Source of the DNA: Pseudomonadaceae bacterium | GTDB lineage: Bacteria; Pseudomonadota; Gammaproteobacteria; Pseudomonadales; Pseudomonadaceae | Direction: 5' to 3' | Assembly (NCBI GenBank): GCA_900766265.1 | Contig: CAAFUS010000003.1 | Location: 1 to 64,000, forward strand | DNA length: 64,000 nucleotides | Shown here: one piece after another, positions 1 through 7,136 of the stretch | How the letters are laid out: the number at the start of each line of letters is the position of its first letter | Position numbering within the stretch: position 1 is the stretch's first letter | The notes under the pieces: generated by a model | Databases searched by the model: none | Seen by the model: the letters and a program-made list of their open reading frames with translations, nothing else | What the model was told of the DNA's origin: nothing | Made by a program: the position numbers and the translations under genes

Positions 1-971
1 ATCGGCGCAGGCGGCTCGATTCCGGGGCGTTTGCGCGATATGTACAGGAGCAGCTCGAGCCTGTCGAGTGGGTGATGGAAGCCTGTGGCACGGCTCACCA
101 TTGGGGCCGGTTGATGCAGGAGAGAGGGCATCGCGTCGTGCTCTTGCATCCCCGTTACGTGCGTCCTTACCGGCGGCGGAACAAGACCGATCGCAACGAC
201 TGCGACGCCATTCTGGAAGCGGCGCGCTGCCAAGGGATCCGCCCGGTTCCGGTCAAAAGCGTGCAACAGCAGCAGGTGCAACAACTTCACAAGCTGCGCG
301 AGGGCTGGAAGAAATCCCGTGTGCAACGCATCAACTTGCTGCGCGGCATCCTGCGTGAAGCAGGGGTCGAAGCGCCGAACGGCATCAAGCCCTTGCTGCG
401 CCACGCGTGCGAGCTGATCGAGCGGCCTGAAGTGCAGACTCTGCGCGGTGCGCTGCAAGTGGTACTGGCCGAGATCAACCTATATGAACAGTCGATGCGC
501 GAGTGCGAAGCGCAACTGGCCCGCTGACACGCCGACGATGAAATCGCGCACAAGCTCGACGAGGTCAGCGGTATTGGCCTGCTAACAGCCAGTGCCTTGA
601 AAGCCGCAGTCGGCAAACCCGAGCGCTTCGCCAGTGGGCGACACCTGAGCGCCTGGCTGGGCATGACGCCGAACGAATACAGCAGTGGCGAACGGCGACG
701 GCTCGGGCGGATCAGCTGCAAGGGCAACGTCTATGTGCGCACCTTGTTCATCCATGGTGCCCGAGCCGCGCTGTTGGCAGCCAAGCGCTGCAGAACGCGA
801 ACACCTGAAAGGCTGACTCAACTACAGCGTTGGGCCTTGGACACAGCCGATCGCATCGGCCACAACAAAGCCGCCGTGGCGCTGGCGAACAAGCTGGTGC
901 GGATCTGTTGGGCGGTGTGGTGCCATGAGCGACGGTTCAGCGGCAACTGGCACAGCACAAAGCCCGCCTGA
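1..971 (+). pseudogene. IS110/IS1111-type transposase, interrupted by a stop and cut by the window edge
   Basis: One reading frame is open from base 3 to the TGA at 525-527 and resumes in the same frame to the TGA at 969-971. The N-terminal part has the DEDD RuvC-like fold signature (VMEACGTAHHWGR, then NKTDRNDCDAI). The C-terminal part has the IS116/IS110/IS902 domain (GIGLLTASAL, HLSAWLGMTP, YVRTLFIHGARAAL). Only one in-frame TGA breaks it; a change from CGA (Arg) would explain it. Family proteins are about 340 residues, so only some 20 N-terminal residues should lie off the left edge. The transposase is probably inactive unless the stop is read through. Confidence 0.85.
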
Positions 972-1224
972 CGGCGGGGTTAACAATGAAGTGATGGTTC
1001 TAGTGGTTGTGGTGAGAAGCGAGACTGTCGGAACAGGCGAGTCCTGCAGCAGAGTAAGGCCGATAACTATGATGACCTTCGTGATCGCTTGAACGCTTGG
1101 CCCCTGCTGCGCGAACTACAGAATGGCCAGGGCAGTGCCCAGAACAGGCCGGATATACGAGTGCAACCGCGCTGACGACAGGATCGAAAAAGCTATTCCT
1201 CATCGCTTGTGGGGAGAGTCCATA
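1..1224 (+). mobile_element. IS110-family element (IS1111-like), left end outside window
   Basis: The segment holds an IS110-type DEDD transposase frame followed by about 250 bp of non-coding DNA (972-1224), the usual arrangement for the IS1111 subgroup. It abuts the far end of an integron cassette array: the core GTTAGGC at 1233-1239 should be one side of an attC site, but the sequence to its left is IS-like rather than attC-like. A group of IS1111 elements is known to insert specifically into attC sites of Pseudomonas cassettes, and this fits that habit. The right boundary is estimated (about 1215-1230). The left end and terminal repeats cannot be seen. Confidence 0.7.
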
Positions 1225-1239
1225 TGCCATTTGTTAGGC
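1222..1239 (-). repeat. remnant of an integron attC site truncated by the IS
   Basis: GTTAGGC at 1233-1239 overlaps the stop codon of the 1234-1764 gene exactly as the cores of the two intact attC sites overlap the stops of their cassette genes. No partner GCCTAAC lies about 70 bp to the left, where IS sequence begins instead. I read this as one end of an attC site whose other part was displaced by the insertion. Confidence 0.6.
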
Positions 1240-1764
1240 TTCACTGGGGTGACTTTGAATTTTTCCTTTCTCCCCATAGCTCGATTCCCATTCCACTACA
1301 ACACCGAGCCTTTTCGACAGCTGGCTGGAAAACCCTTTAACGTCATCTGCTATTCGTTTCCTTGTTTCTTTACTTTCTGGTAATTCGTACTTGAGGCTAT
1401 CCCACTTGATTTCTACAATTGAGCATTTCTCATCTTTTGAAATTGCGCTACATGGCTTAAGCCTGCTTATATATATGCCGAATTCCGAGGGGAGCTTTTC
1501 AATAACATTAAGAAGCTGTTTAAATTCGACTGCCGCACCATCTAAATAGTATGTTGTTGATTTTATCAGCGCTGGGCCTAGCCCTTTGTTTGTAATGTAA
1601 AATCCGCATATTAAATTTACTGAGTCTGTCTCTATTGACTCATACAGGTGCGGCCTGACGGTTAGCTTGTTGTGTTTCCTGCTACTTGTTATAGACCATA
1701 TGGCTACAAATAAAGCGAGTAGAGCGATAATTGATCTTGAATCAAATAATTCTGTATAGGTCAT
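1234..1764 (-). CDS. integron cassette gene: hypothetical membrane-anchored protein
   Basis: The product is 176 residues, of unknown function. A single hydrophobic segment near the N-terminus (about residues 11-28, SIIALLALFVAIWSITSS) is followed by a positive stretch (SRKHNK), predicting an N-terminal membrane anchor with a soluble C-terminal domain. No catalytic motif is recognised. Base composition is strikingly AT-rich compared with the surrounding chromosome, as expected of a captured cassette. The start ATG (1762-1764) lies about 19 nt after the attC core at 1783-1789 and the stop overlaps the next core at 1233-1239, so the gene fills one cassette. With no promoter visible, expression would depend on the cassette promoter upstream of the attI-like site. 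Confidence 0.75.
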   Translation of the reverse strand: MTYTELFDSRSIIALLALFVAIWSITSSRKHNKLTVRPHLYESIETDSVNLICGFYITNKGLGPALIKSTTYYLDGAAVEFKQLLNVIEKLPSEFGIYISRLKPCSAISKDEKCSIVEIKWDSLKYELPESKETRKRIADDVKGFSSQLSKRLGVVVEWESSYGEKGKIQSHPSEA

Positions 1765-1782
1765 GCGCTACCTGCCTTGTAG

Positions 1783-1858
1783 GCCTAACGTTTGGTTAAG
1801 GGGCGGGCTTTAGCCCGTCCCAGTGAGCGAAGCGAACGGCTTGAACCACTTGTTAGGC
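1783..1858 (-). repeat. attC recombination site (76 bp), first intact copy
   Basis: The site is bounded by GCCTAAC (1783-1789) and its inverse GTTAGGC (1852-1858). The interior is imperfectly palindromic (GGGGCGGGCT against AGCCCGTCCC). The length of 76 bp matches what I recall for Pseudomonas stutzeri chromosomal-integron attC sites. The right core overlaps the stop of the 82-aa cassette gene, giving the order gene, attC, gene on the minus strand. Confidence 0.88.
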
Positions 1859-2101
1859 ATTGGTTTGCAGTGCCTGGAGGCGAATTCTTTCCAAAGCCTC
1901 GAACGCGACTATCAAATGAGCTGCCGACTCAGGGCTATGCAGGTTCACACCTGTTTTTCTAGCCACTAACTCGATTACGGCATCTCGCTGTAGGTCAAGA
2001 GCGTTAGCCACGTGCAATGCGCACGAACGTGCATGTGATGCGCGATGCTGAAGCGGTTCGCTCTCATTTAACACCTTACGTCTATGCGAGTTAAATGACA
2101 T
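1853..2101 (-). CDS. integron cassette gene: hypothetical 82-aa protein
   Basis: Function is unknown. I chose the ATG at 2099-2101 (MSFNSHRRKV) because an earlier in-frame ATG at 2140 lies inside the upstream attC site. The product is a small, mostly helical, soluble protein with no signal peptide or membrane segment. A central VANALDLQRDAVIELVARKTG stretch looks amphipathic and could be a dimerisation or nucleic-acid-binding helix, but I recognise no family. The start follows the attC core at 2110-2116 by only 8 nt, leaving no room for a normal ribosome binding site inside the cassette. The TAA stop overlaps the core of the following attC. Confidence 0.55.
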   Translation of the reverse strand: MSFNSHRRKVLNESEPLQHRASHARSCALHVANALDLQRDAVIELVARKTGVNLHSPESAAHLIVAFEALERIRLQALQTNA

Positions 2102-2109
2102 TGCCTTTG

Positions 2110-2185
2110 CCCTAACGATCAAGCTAAGGGGCGGCGGCACGCCGTCCCAGCGAACGAAGTGAGCGATTTGAGCGTCTTGTTAGGC
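2110..2185 (-). repeat. attC recombination site (76 bp), second intact copy
   Basis: The site is bounded by CCCTAAC (2110-2116) and GTTAGGC (2179-2185), again 76 bp. The interior GGGGCGGCGG and CCGTCCCAGCGAACGAAG segments resemble the first copy closely. The left core has C instead of the consensus purine at its first position. It separates the 82-aa cassette from the barstar-like cassette. Confidence 0.87.
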
Positions 2186-2467
2186 ATAAACTACCTCGCT
2201 CGCGAACTGCGGATATTCACTTTTCATTTCAGTAAGGCATTCTTTTAGTAGCACCGCCTCACGAGGCAGGCGTTGTGAGAACTGCGCCCAGCCTAAGAAC
2301 CTAACTGTGTATGGCATTTCAACCAAGCCAGTTATGGCGTCCCAGAAAGCGTCCCAGTTAGCACCATACCATCCCGGAAAATTCAGCGACTCCATCAGCA
2401 AAGAGTGCAGTTCTTCTGCGCTAGTGATAGCTCGGGGATCAATCTCTACTAGCTGTATGCGGGACAT
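2180..2467 (-). CDS. integron cassette gene: barstar-family (ribonuclease inhibitor-like) protein
   Basis: The product is 95 residues with the barstar fold signature: an N-terminal strand (IQLVEIDPRAI), the helix that caps the nuclease active site (SAEELHSLLMESLNFPGWYGANWDAF, written here in parts as SAEELHSLL and FPGWYGANWDAF), and a C-terminal helix-strand. Barstar proteins bind and inhibit barnase-type RNases in the cytoplasm. No partner nuclease is encoded nearby, so it may act as an immunity protein against an external or distant toxin. It is the cassette next to the attI-like site, hence the most recently captured one. ATG at 2465-2467 lies 8 nt from the recombination core; TAA overlaps the attC at 2179-2185. 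Confidence 0.85.
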   Translation of the reverse strand: MSRIQLVEIDPRAITSAEELHSLLMESLNFPGWYGANWDAFWDAITGLVEMPYTVRFLGWAQFSQRLPREAVLLKECLTEMKSEYPQFASEVVYA

Positions 2468-2475
2468 ATGTTTTT

Positions 2476-2535
2476 GCCTAACTATAATTAGACGTCACCT
2501 GACGCATAACACGCCGGACGCGTCTGACGGATAAC
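2476..2535 (-). other. attI-like integron attachment site
   Basis: Read on the minus strand, two near-identical 12-mers (complements of CTGACGGATAAC at 2524-2535 and CTGACGCATAAC at 2499-2510, one mismatch, 25 bp apart) precede a single core GTTAGGC (2476-2482). Known attI sites have direct repeats bound by the integrase followed by one simple core, without the long palindrome of attC, and this matches. It marks the proximal end of the cassette array. No intI gene follows where one would be expected (to the right, on the plus strand). Confidence 0.6.
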
Positions 2536-2554
2536 ATTCTTCAATCAAACGCCA

Positions 2555-2575
2555 AAGGCCCGCAGTGCGGGCCTT
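2555..2575. terminator. hairpin between integron and chemoreceptor gene
   Basis: This is a perfect 10-bp inverted repeat (AAGGCCCGCA / TGCGGGCCTT) around a single G. It has the look of a rho-independent terminator stem, but only a short T run follows on the minus strand. It could insulate the cassette array from transcription entering from the right. Confidence 0.5.
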
Positions 2576-2666
2576 GCAACGTCTGACTGACGGGTTTGGC
2601 ATCTTATATGTCACAGGGTCACGCACCTGTCGACTGGCGCAAAGTCTTTCCCACGATGTCTGCCAT

Positions 2667-2696
2667 TCGCCTGGGCTGGTCGCTCAGCCCAGGCGA
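2667..2696 (-). terminator. hairpin just downstream of the NIT chemoreceptor
   Basis: An 11-bp perfect stem (TCGCCTGGGCT / AGCCCAGGCGA) with an 8-nt loop begins 9 nt beyond the chemoreceptor stop codon. There is no clear T tract, so strength as a terminator is uncertain. Confidence 0.5.
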
Positions 2697-2704
2697 CTCT
2701 GCGC

Positions 2705-4663
2705 TCAAGCCACCTTGAACCTACCCACCAACTGTTGCTGTTGTTCAGCCAGCCGTGCGAGTTCCAGGCTGGTGGTGGCGGTCTGTTCGGCGCCGGCGCT
2801 GACCTGGATGGCCACGTCGTTGATTTCGGTGACGTTGCGGTTGATGTCTTCGGCAACGGCGCTTTGTTCTTCGGCGGCGGAGGCGATCTGGATGTTGCGG
2901 TCGCTGATGCCGGCGACGCCTTCGGCGATTTCGGCCAGCAGGTCGCCGGCGCGCACGATGTTGTCGGCGCCGGCCTGCACGGTGCTCAGCGTTTCCTGCA
3001 TCGACCGCGCGGCGCGGTCGGAGCCGGCTTGCAGGTTGGTGATCATCTGCTGGATGTCGCCGGTGGACTCCTGGGTCTTCTGCGCGAGCACGCGCACTTC
3101 GGAGGCGACCACGGCGAAGCCGCGCCCGTGGTCCCCTGCCCTGGCCGCTTCGATCGCGGCGTTGAGGGCCAGCAGGTTGGTCTGCTCGGCGATGCCGCGG
3201 ATCACGTCGAGCACCGAGGAGATCGAATCGCTTTCGTGCTTGAGGTCGCGGATGATCGCGGCGGTCTGGTCGGCCTGGCTGGACAGCTGGCGGATCAACT
3301 CGATGGTGCCGTCGATCTCGCTCTTGCCCTGGGCGGTGCTGCGGTTGACCCGTTGCGACAGTTCGGCCGCGTCGCTGGTGCTGCGGGCCACTTCCCTGAC
3401 GGTCGCGCTCATCTCGTTGACGGCGGTGACCACCAGCTCGGTGCCTTCGCGCTGCCGCTCGACGCTCTGGCTGGTCTGGACGGTGACGGCGGAGCATTCC
3501 TCGGCGGCGGTCGCCAGTTGGCCCGTGGCGTTGCCGATGTCCTGGACGACGTGGGTCAGCTCCTCGGCCATGGCGTTCAGGTTGTGGGAGATGAGGCCGA
3601 ATTCGTCCTTGCCTGCATAGGACGTCCTGGCGGTCAGGTCGCGCGCCGAAAGGGCGACCAGCGCATGGTTCACGTCGCCGACGGCGAGGTTGATGTTGCG
3701 GATGATGACGTACGAGAGGGCCGAGACCGCGGCCAGGGCGAGCAGCGACAGGGAAACGGTCAGCCAGAGGGCCAGCCGCGCCTTGTCCCGTGCCAGCGCC
3801 GCCACGCTGCCTACGCTCTGGCTGAGCGCATCCTCCACCTGGCCCATCAGGTCGATCCGGCGGGTGGCGGTCTCGAACCAGGCTTCGGGCCTGACTCCGA
3901 GCGACTCGCCGAGCGGTACGTCGAACGCCAGGCGCTGCAGCCTGGCCACTTCCTGGGCGCTGGGCTGTTCCAGCGTCTGCTCGAGCTGACGCACGAAGGG
4001 CTCGGACGCCGCGCGTTCGAAGCTGTCCAGGTAGGCGGAAAATTCGCCCAGGTTGCGGCTGAAGCCGGACAGCAGGCCGGCGTCGAAGCGATCCTGATTG
4101 AACACCACGCCGAGCATCGCGCGCTCGCGGCCCGCGCGCTCCTTCATCTCGATGAACTGGTTCAGCGAGCCCAGCAGCCGGGACAGCTCGACGTCGCTGA
4201 CGCTGAGTTCCAGCTCGTAGGTGAAGCCGATCAGGGCCTGGATGATCTCGGTGAAGCGCGCGCCCGAATCGCGCCCACTGATACTCAGGGCGTCGATCTG
4301 GCGACGGGTCGCCTGCAGGCCGCTCAACGCGGCGACGGCCTTGTCGACCTGGTCGTTGCCTTGCGAAAGCACGCGCACGGCCTCGAGGGCCTGGTCGGTG
4401 TCGCGCCGCATGCCGGGCAGGCGGTCCTGCATGGTCTTGCCCTGGCTGCCCAGGTAGACGCCGCTGGCGCCACGCTCGCGTTGCAGGGTGGTGATCAGCT
4501 GGCTGACCTTCTGCGCGGTGGCGCTGGCCGTGACGGTGTGCTCCATGTTGCGCAGCGTTCGGTAGCTGTCGGAAACGGATGCTCCCGCAAGCCAGAGAAA
4601 GCCGAGCAAAGGCAGCAGGAGGATCATCACCAGCTTGAAACGCAGTGGAATATTACTGAGCAC
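2705..4663 (-). CDS. methyl-accepting chemotaxis protein with NIT (nitrate/nitrite-sensing) domain
   Basis: This is an inner-membrane chemoreceptor of 652 residues. A first membrane helix (about residues 9-28, LVMILLLPLLGFLWLAGASV) is followed by a large periplasmic helical NIT domain with the typical LQRERGASGVYLGS motif. A second membrane helix (LWLTVSLSLLALAAVSALSY), a HAMP linker and a cytoplasmic signalling domain follow, ending in the conserved hairpin (EQTNLLALNAAIEAARAG). NIT domains are associated with nitrate/nitrite sensing; the ligand here is not proven. I prefer the GTG at 4661-4663, preceded by GAGGT at a normal distance, over an upstream in-frame start at 4765 that would put about 34 polar residues before the membrane helix. 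It is transcribed away from arsR and is apparently monocistronic. Confidence 0.9.
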   Translation of the reverse strand: MLSNIPLRFKLVMILLLPLLGFLWLAGASVSDSYRTLRNMEHTVTASATAQKVSQLITTLQRERGASGVYLGSQGKTMQDRLPGMRRDTDQALEAVRVLSQGNDQVDKAVAALSGLQATRRQIDALSISGRDSGARFTEIIQALIGFTYELELSVSDVELSRLLGSLNQFIEMKERAGRERAMLGVVFNQDRFDAGLLSGFSRNLGEFSAYLDSFERAASEPFVRQLEQTLEQPSAQEVARLQRLAFDVPLGESLGVRPEAWFETATRRIDLMGQVEDALSQSVGSVAALARDKARLALWLTVSLSLLALAAVSALSYVIIRNINLAVGDVNHALVALSARDLTARTSYAGKDEFGLISHNLNAMAEELTHVVQDIGNATGQLATAAEECSAVTVQTSQSVERQREGTELVVTAVNEMSATVREVARSTSDAAELSQRVNRSTAQGKSEIDGTIELIRQLSSQADQTAAIIRDLKHESDSISSVLDVIRGIAEQTNLLALNAAIEAARAGDHGRGFAVVASEVRVLAQKTQESTGDIQQMITNLQAGSDRAARSMQETLSTVQAGADNIVRAGDLLAEIAEGVAGISDRNIQIASAAEEQSAVAEDINRNVTEINDVAIQVSAGAEQTATTSLELARLAEQQQQLVGRFKVA

Positions 4664-4922
4664 GTCATCTACCTCGTTCGCTGGCTCGTGGCGTCGTGCA
4701 GCCGGAGCCGAATGCCGTTTGGCCCATCCCGTTTCGTCGCGGATGGGCCGGAAAAGCGCCGGCATGCCTCGATGCCTGCGTCACAATCCTTATCGACGGC
4801 ACGCGGCCTTTGGCCGAATCCATTTGGTTGATCTGCGTCAATGAAAGCGTCGATCATGACCGCTCGGTCGGAGACGCCCGTCGGGTGCCGAAAGAGCCCG
4901 GCAAGCGCCGCTGCTTGCAGCC

Positions 4923-4942
4923 ATATATGGATATCCATATAT
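4923..4942. promoter_or_regulatory. perfect 20-bp palindrome, candidate ArsR operator
   Basis: ATATATGGATATCCATATAT is its own reverse complement. It lies 30 bp upstream of the arsR start codon. ArsR-family repressors bind AT-rich palindromes at the ars promoter, so this is very likely the autoregulatory operator. Confidence 0.75.
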
Positions 4943-4971
4943 TCGCATCTTCGCTTTCGAGGCATCCCCCA

Positions 4972-5319
4972 ATGCTCACCCCACCGGAGGTCTTCAAGTG
5001 CCTGGCCGAGGAGACTCGCCTGCGCGCCACGCTGCTGATCGCCGAGCATGGCGAGCTGTGCGTCTGCGAGCTGACCTGCGCGCTGGATGAAAGCCAGCCG
5101 AAGATCAGCCGCCACCTGGCCCTGCTGCGCAGCGCCGGGCTGCTGCTCGACCGTCGCCAGGGGCAATGGGTGTATTACCGCCTGAATCCGGAACTGCCCG
5201 ACTGGGCGCATCAGGTACTGCGCACGACGCTGCAGGCCAATGCCGCCTGGCTCGAACGAAACGCCACCCGCCTGCTTCACATGGATGGCCGCCCCGTGCG
5301 CGCCTCCGCCTGCTGCTAA
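4972..5319 (+). CDS. arsR: ArsR-family arsenite-responsive repressor
   Basis: The product is 115 residues, a winged-helix dimeric repressor. The metalloid-binding CVCEL motif (ELCVCELT, about residue 32) precedes the recognition helix region (QPKISRHLALLRSAGLL), followed by the wing (GQWVYYRLN). The C-terminus ends in a CC pair typical of Pseudomonas ArsR. It releases the operator when As(III) binds the cysteines. The ATG at 4972 gives the canonical N-terminus (MLTPPEVFKCLAEETR); the in-frame ATG at 4927 lies inside the palindrome and is less likely. It is the first gene of arsRBC, with the operator 30 bp upstream. Confidence 0.93.
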   Translation: MLTPPEVFKCLAEETRLRATLLIAEHGELCVCELTCALDESQPKISRHLALLRSAGLLLDRRQGQWVYYRLNPELPDWAHQVLRTTLQANAAWLERNATRLLHMDGRPVRASACC

Positions 5320-5340
5320 CCCGCCCTGGACGTATCCCCG

Positions 5341-6624
5341 ATGGTTGTCGCTGCCGCCGTATTCCTGTTCACCCTGGTTCTGGTCATCTGGCAACCCAGG
5401 GGCCTGGGCGTGGGTTGGAGCGCCAGTATCGGCGCGCTCATCGCCCTGGCGGTGGGCACGGTGTCGCTGCAGGACATTCCCACCGTCTGGGCGATCGTCT
5501 GGAACGCCACCGCGACCTTCGTCGCGATCATCGTCATCAGCCTGCTGCTGGACGAAGCGGGGTTCTTCGAATGGGCGGCGTTGCATGTCGCCCGTTGGGC
5601 GAACGGCAGCGGGCACCGGCTGTTCGCCTTCTGCGTGTTGCTCGGCGCCTGCGTCTCGGCGCTGTTCGCCAACGACGGGGCGGCGCTGATCCTGACGCCC
5701 ATCGTGATCTCCATCCTCCTGGCGCTGCGTTTCTCGCCGGCGGCGACTCTGGGCTTCGTCATGGCCGCCGGCTTCATCGCCGATACCGCGAGCCTGCCAC
5801 TGGTGGTCTCGAACCTGGTGAACATCGTGTCGGCGGACTACTTCGAGCTGGGCTTCGCCGAGTACGCCTCGGTGATGGTGCCGGTCAACCTGGTCAGCGT
5901 CGCCGCCACCCTGCTGGTGCTGTACCTGTACTTCCGGCGCGATCTGCCCGTGCGCTACGAGGTGGATCAGCTGAAAGCGCCGCAGAGCGCCATCAAGGAC
6001 CGCACCACCTTCATGGTGGGCGGCTGGATGCTGCTGGTCCTGCTGGTCGGCCTGTTCGCCCTGGAACCGCTGGGCATCCCGATCAGCGCGGTGGCTGCCG
6101 TCTGTACGGCCATCCTGTTCGCCGTCGCGGCCAAGGGGCACACCATCTCCACCCGCCGTGTGATGCGTGAAGCGCCCTGGCAGGTGGTGGTGTTCTCGCT
6201 GGGCATGTACCTGGTGGTCTACGGCCTGAGCAACGCGGGGCTGACCGCCTACCTGACGCAGGCGCTTGATTACCTCGCAGGGCAAGGCGTTTGGGCAGCG
6301 GCACTGGGCACTGGGCTGCTGTCGGCCGTGCTCTCATCGGTCATGAACAACCTGCCCAGCGTGCTGATCGGCGCGCTGTCGATCCAGGCGAGCGACGCCG
6401 AGGGGGTGGTACGCGACGCCATGATCTACGCCAACGTGATCGGCTGCGACCTGGGCCCAAAGATCACGCCCATCGGCAGCCTGGCCACCCTGCTCTGGCT
6501 GCACGTCCTGCAGCGCAAGGGCATCACCATCACCTGGGGTTACTACTTCCGGATCGGGATCGTTCTGACCCTACCGGTCTTGCTGGTCACCCTTTCGGCT
6601 CTGGCGCTGCGCCTGAGCATTTGA
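5341..6624 (+). CDS. arsB: ArsB-type arsenite efflux permease
   Basis: The product is 427 residues and highly hydrophobic, with 10-12 predicted membrane helices. Conserved ArsB features include FANDGAALILTPI, the GFIADTASLPLVVSNLVNI segment and SSVMNNLPSVLIGALSI near the C-terminal half. It extrudes arsenite (and antimonite) across the inner membrane, driven by proton motive force, and can also pair with ArsA, which is absent here. It starts 21 nt after arsR and is followed 29 nt later by arsC, so the three form one operon. Length fits the family (about 425-430). No strong ribosome binding site precedes the ATG, suggesting some translational coupling. Confidence 0.94.
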   Translation: MVVAAAVFLFTLVLVIWQPRGLGVGWSASIGALIALAVGTVSLQDIPTVWAIVWNATATFVAIIVISLLLDEAGFFEWAALHVARWANGSGHRLFAFCVLLGACVSALFANDGAALILTPIVISILLALRFSPAATLGFVMAAGFIADTASLPLVVSNLVNIVSADYFELGFAEYASVMVPVNLVSVAATLLVLYLYFRRDLPVRYEVDQLKAPQSAIKDRTTFMVGGWMLLVLLVGLFALEPLGIPISAVAAVCTAILFAVAAKGHTISTRRVMREAPWQVVVFSLGMYLVVYGLSNAGLTAYLTQALDYLAGQGVWAAALGTGLLSAVLSSVMNNLPSVLIGALSIQASDAEGVVRDAMIYANVIGCDLGPKITPIGSLATLLWLHVLQRKGITITWGYYFRIGIVLTLPVLLVTLSALALRLSI

Positions 6625-6653
6625 TGCGCGCCTCGCGGCGGCAGGAGCGATAC

Positions 6654-7127
6654 ATGCGAGTGTTATTCATGTGCACGGCCAACAGTTGCCGCAGCATCCT
6701 GTCCGAAGCCCTGTTCAACCACCTGGCGCCGGACGGCATCCGAGCGGTGAGCGCCGGCAGCGTACCCCGGGGCCAGGTGCTGCCGCGCACCCTGACGGCG
6801 CTCGAGCGGGCCGGAATCCCCACGGCTGGCCTGAGCAGCAAGGGCAATGAGGCCTTCGCGGACGAGCCGCCGCAGATCGTCATCACCGTGTGCGACAAGG
6901 CCGCCAACGAGGCCTGCCCGGTCTACTTCGGCCCAGCGATCAAGGCCCACTGGGGGCTGGCCGACCCTTCGGAAGTCCAGGGCGACGAGGCCGCGGTGGA
7001 TGCGGCCTTCCGCGCCACCCTGGCGATCATCGAGAAACGCTGCCGCGCGTTTCTGGCGCTGCCCCTGCAAGGCCTCGACCGTGACGAGCTCCAGCGCGAA
7101 CTGGAGCGCATCGGCAGCCTGCACTAG
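6654..7127 (+). CDS. arsC: arsenate reductase, low-molecular-weight phosphatase fold
   Basis: The product is 157 residues. The N-terminal P-loop MCTANSCRS holds the nucleophilic cysteine in the C-X5-R/S arrangement of low-molecular-weight protein-tyrosine-phosphatase-type ArsC, with the DPSEVQG segment near the distal acid loop. It reduces arsenate to arsenite for export by ArsB. The ATG at 6654 has AGGAG 7 nt upstream and begins directly before the first beta strand (MRVLFMCTAN); the in-frame ATG at 6624 overlaps the arsB stop and would add ten unconserved residues. It is the last gene of the operon; no arsH follows. Confidence 0.93.
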   Translation: MRVLFMCTANSCRSILSEALFNHLAPDGIRAVSAGSVPRGQVLPRTLTALERAGIPTAGLSSKGNEAFADEPPQIVITVCDKAANEACPVYFGPAIKAHWGLADPSEVQGDEAAVDAAFRATLAIIEKRCRAFLALPLQGLDRDELQRELERIGSLH

Positions 7128-7136
7128 GCCAGTTGC

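Noticed and set aside
525..527. Possible recoding (selenocysteine) of the TGA in the transposase
   Set aside because: No selenocysteine insertion hairpin is evident and transposases of this family have Arg or similar there; a simple nonsense mutation is the better explanation.
1..2535. A clinical class 1 integron
   Set aside because: No intI1, qacE or sul1 sequence and no resistance cassette; attC length and context fit a chromosomal Pseudomonas integron better.
2735..4831. A plus-strand frame of about 700 codons opposite the NIT chemoreceptor
   Set aside because: Same reason: antisense to a conserved coding region, with Gly/Asp/Val-rich unstructured text.
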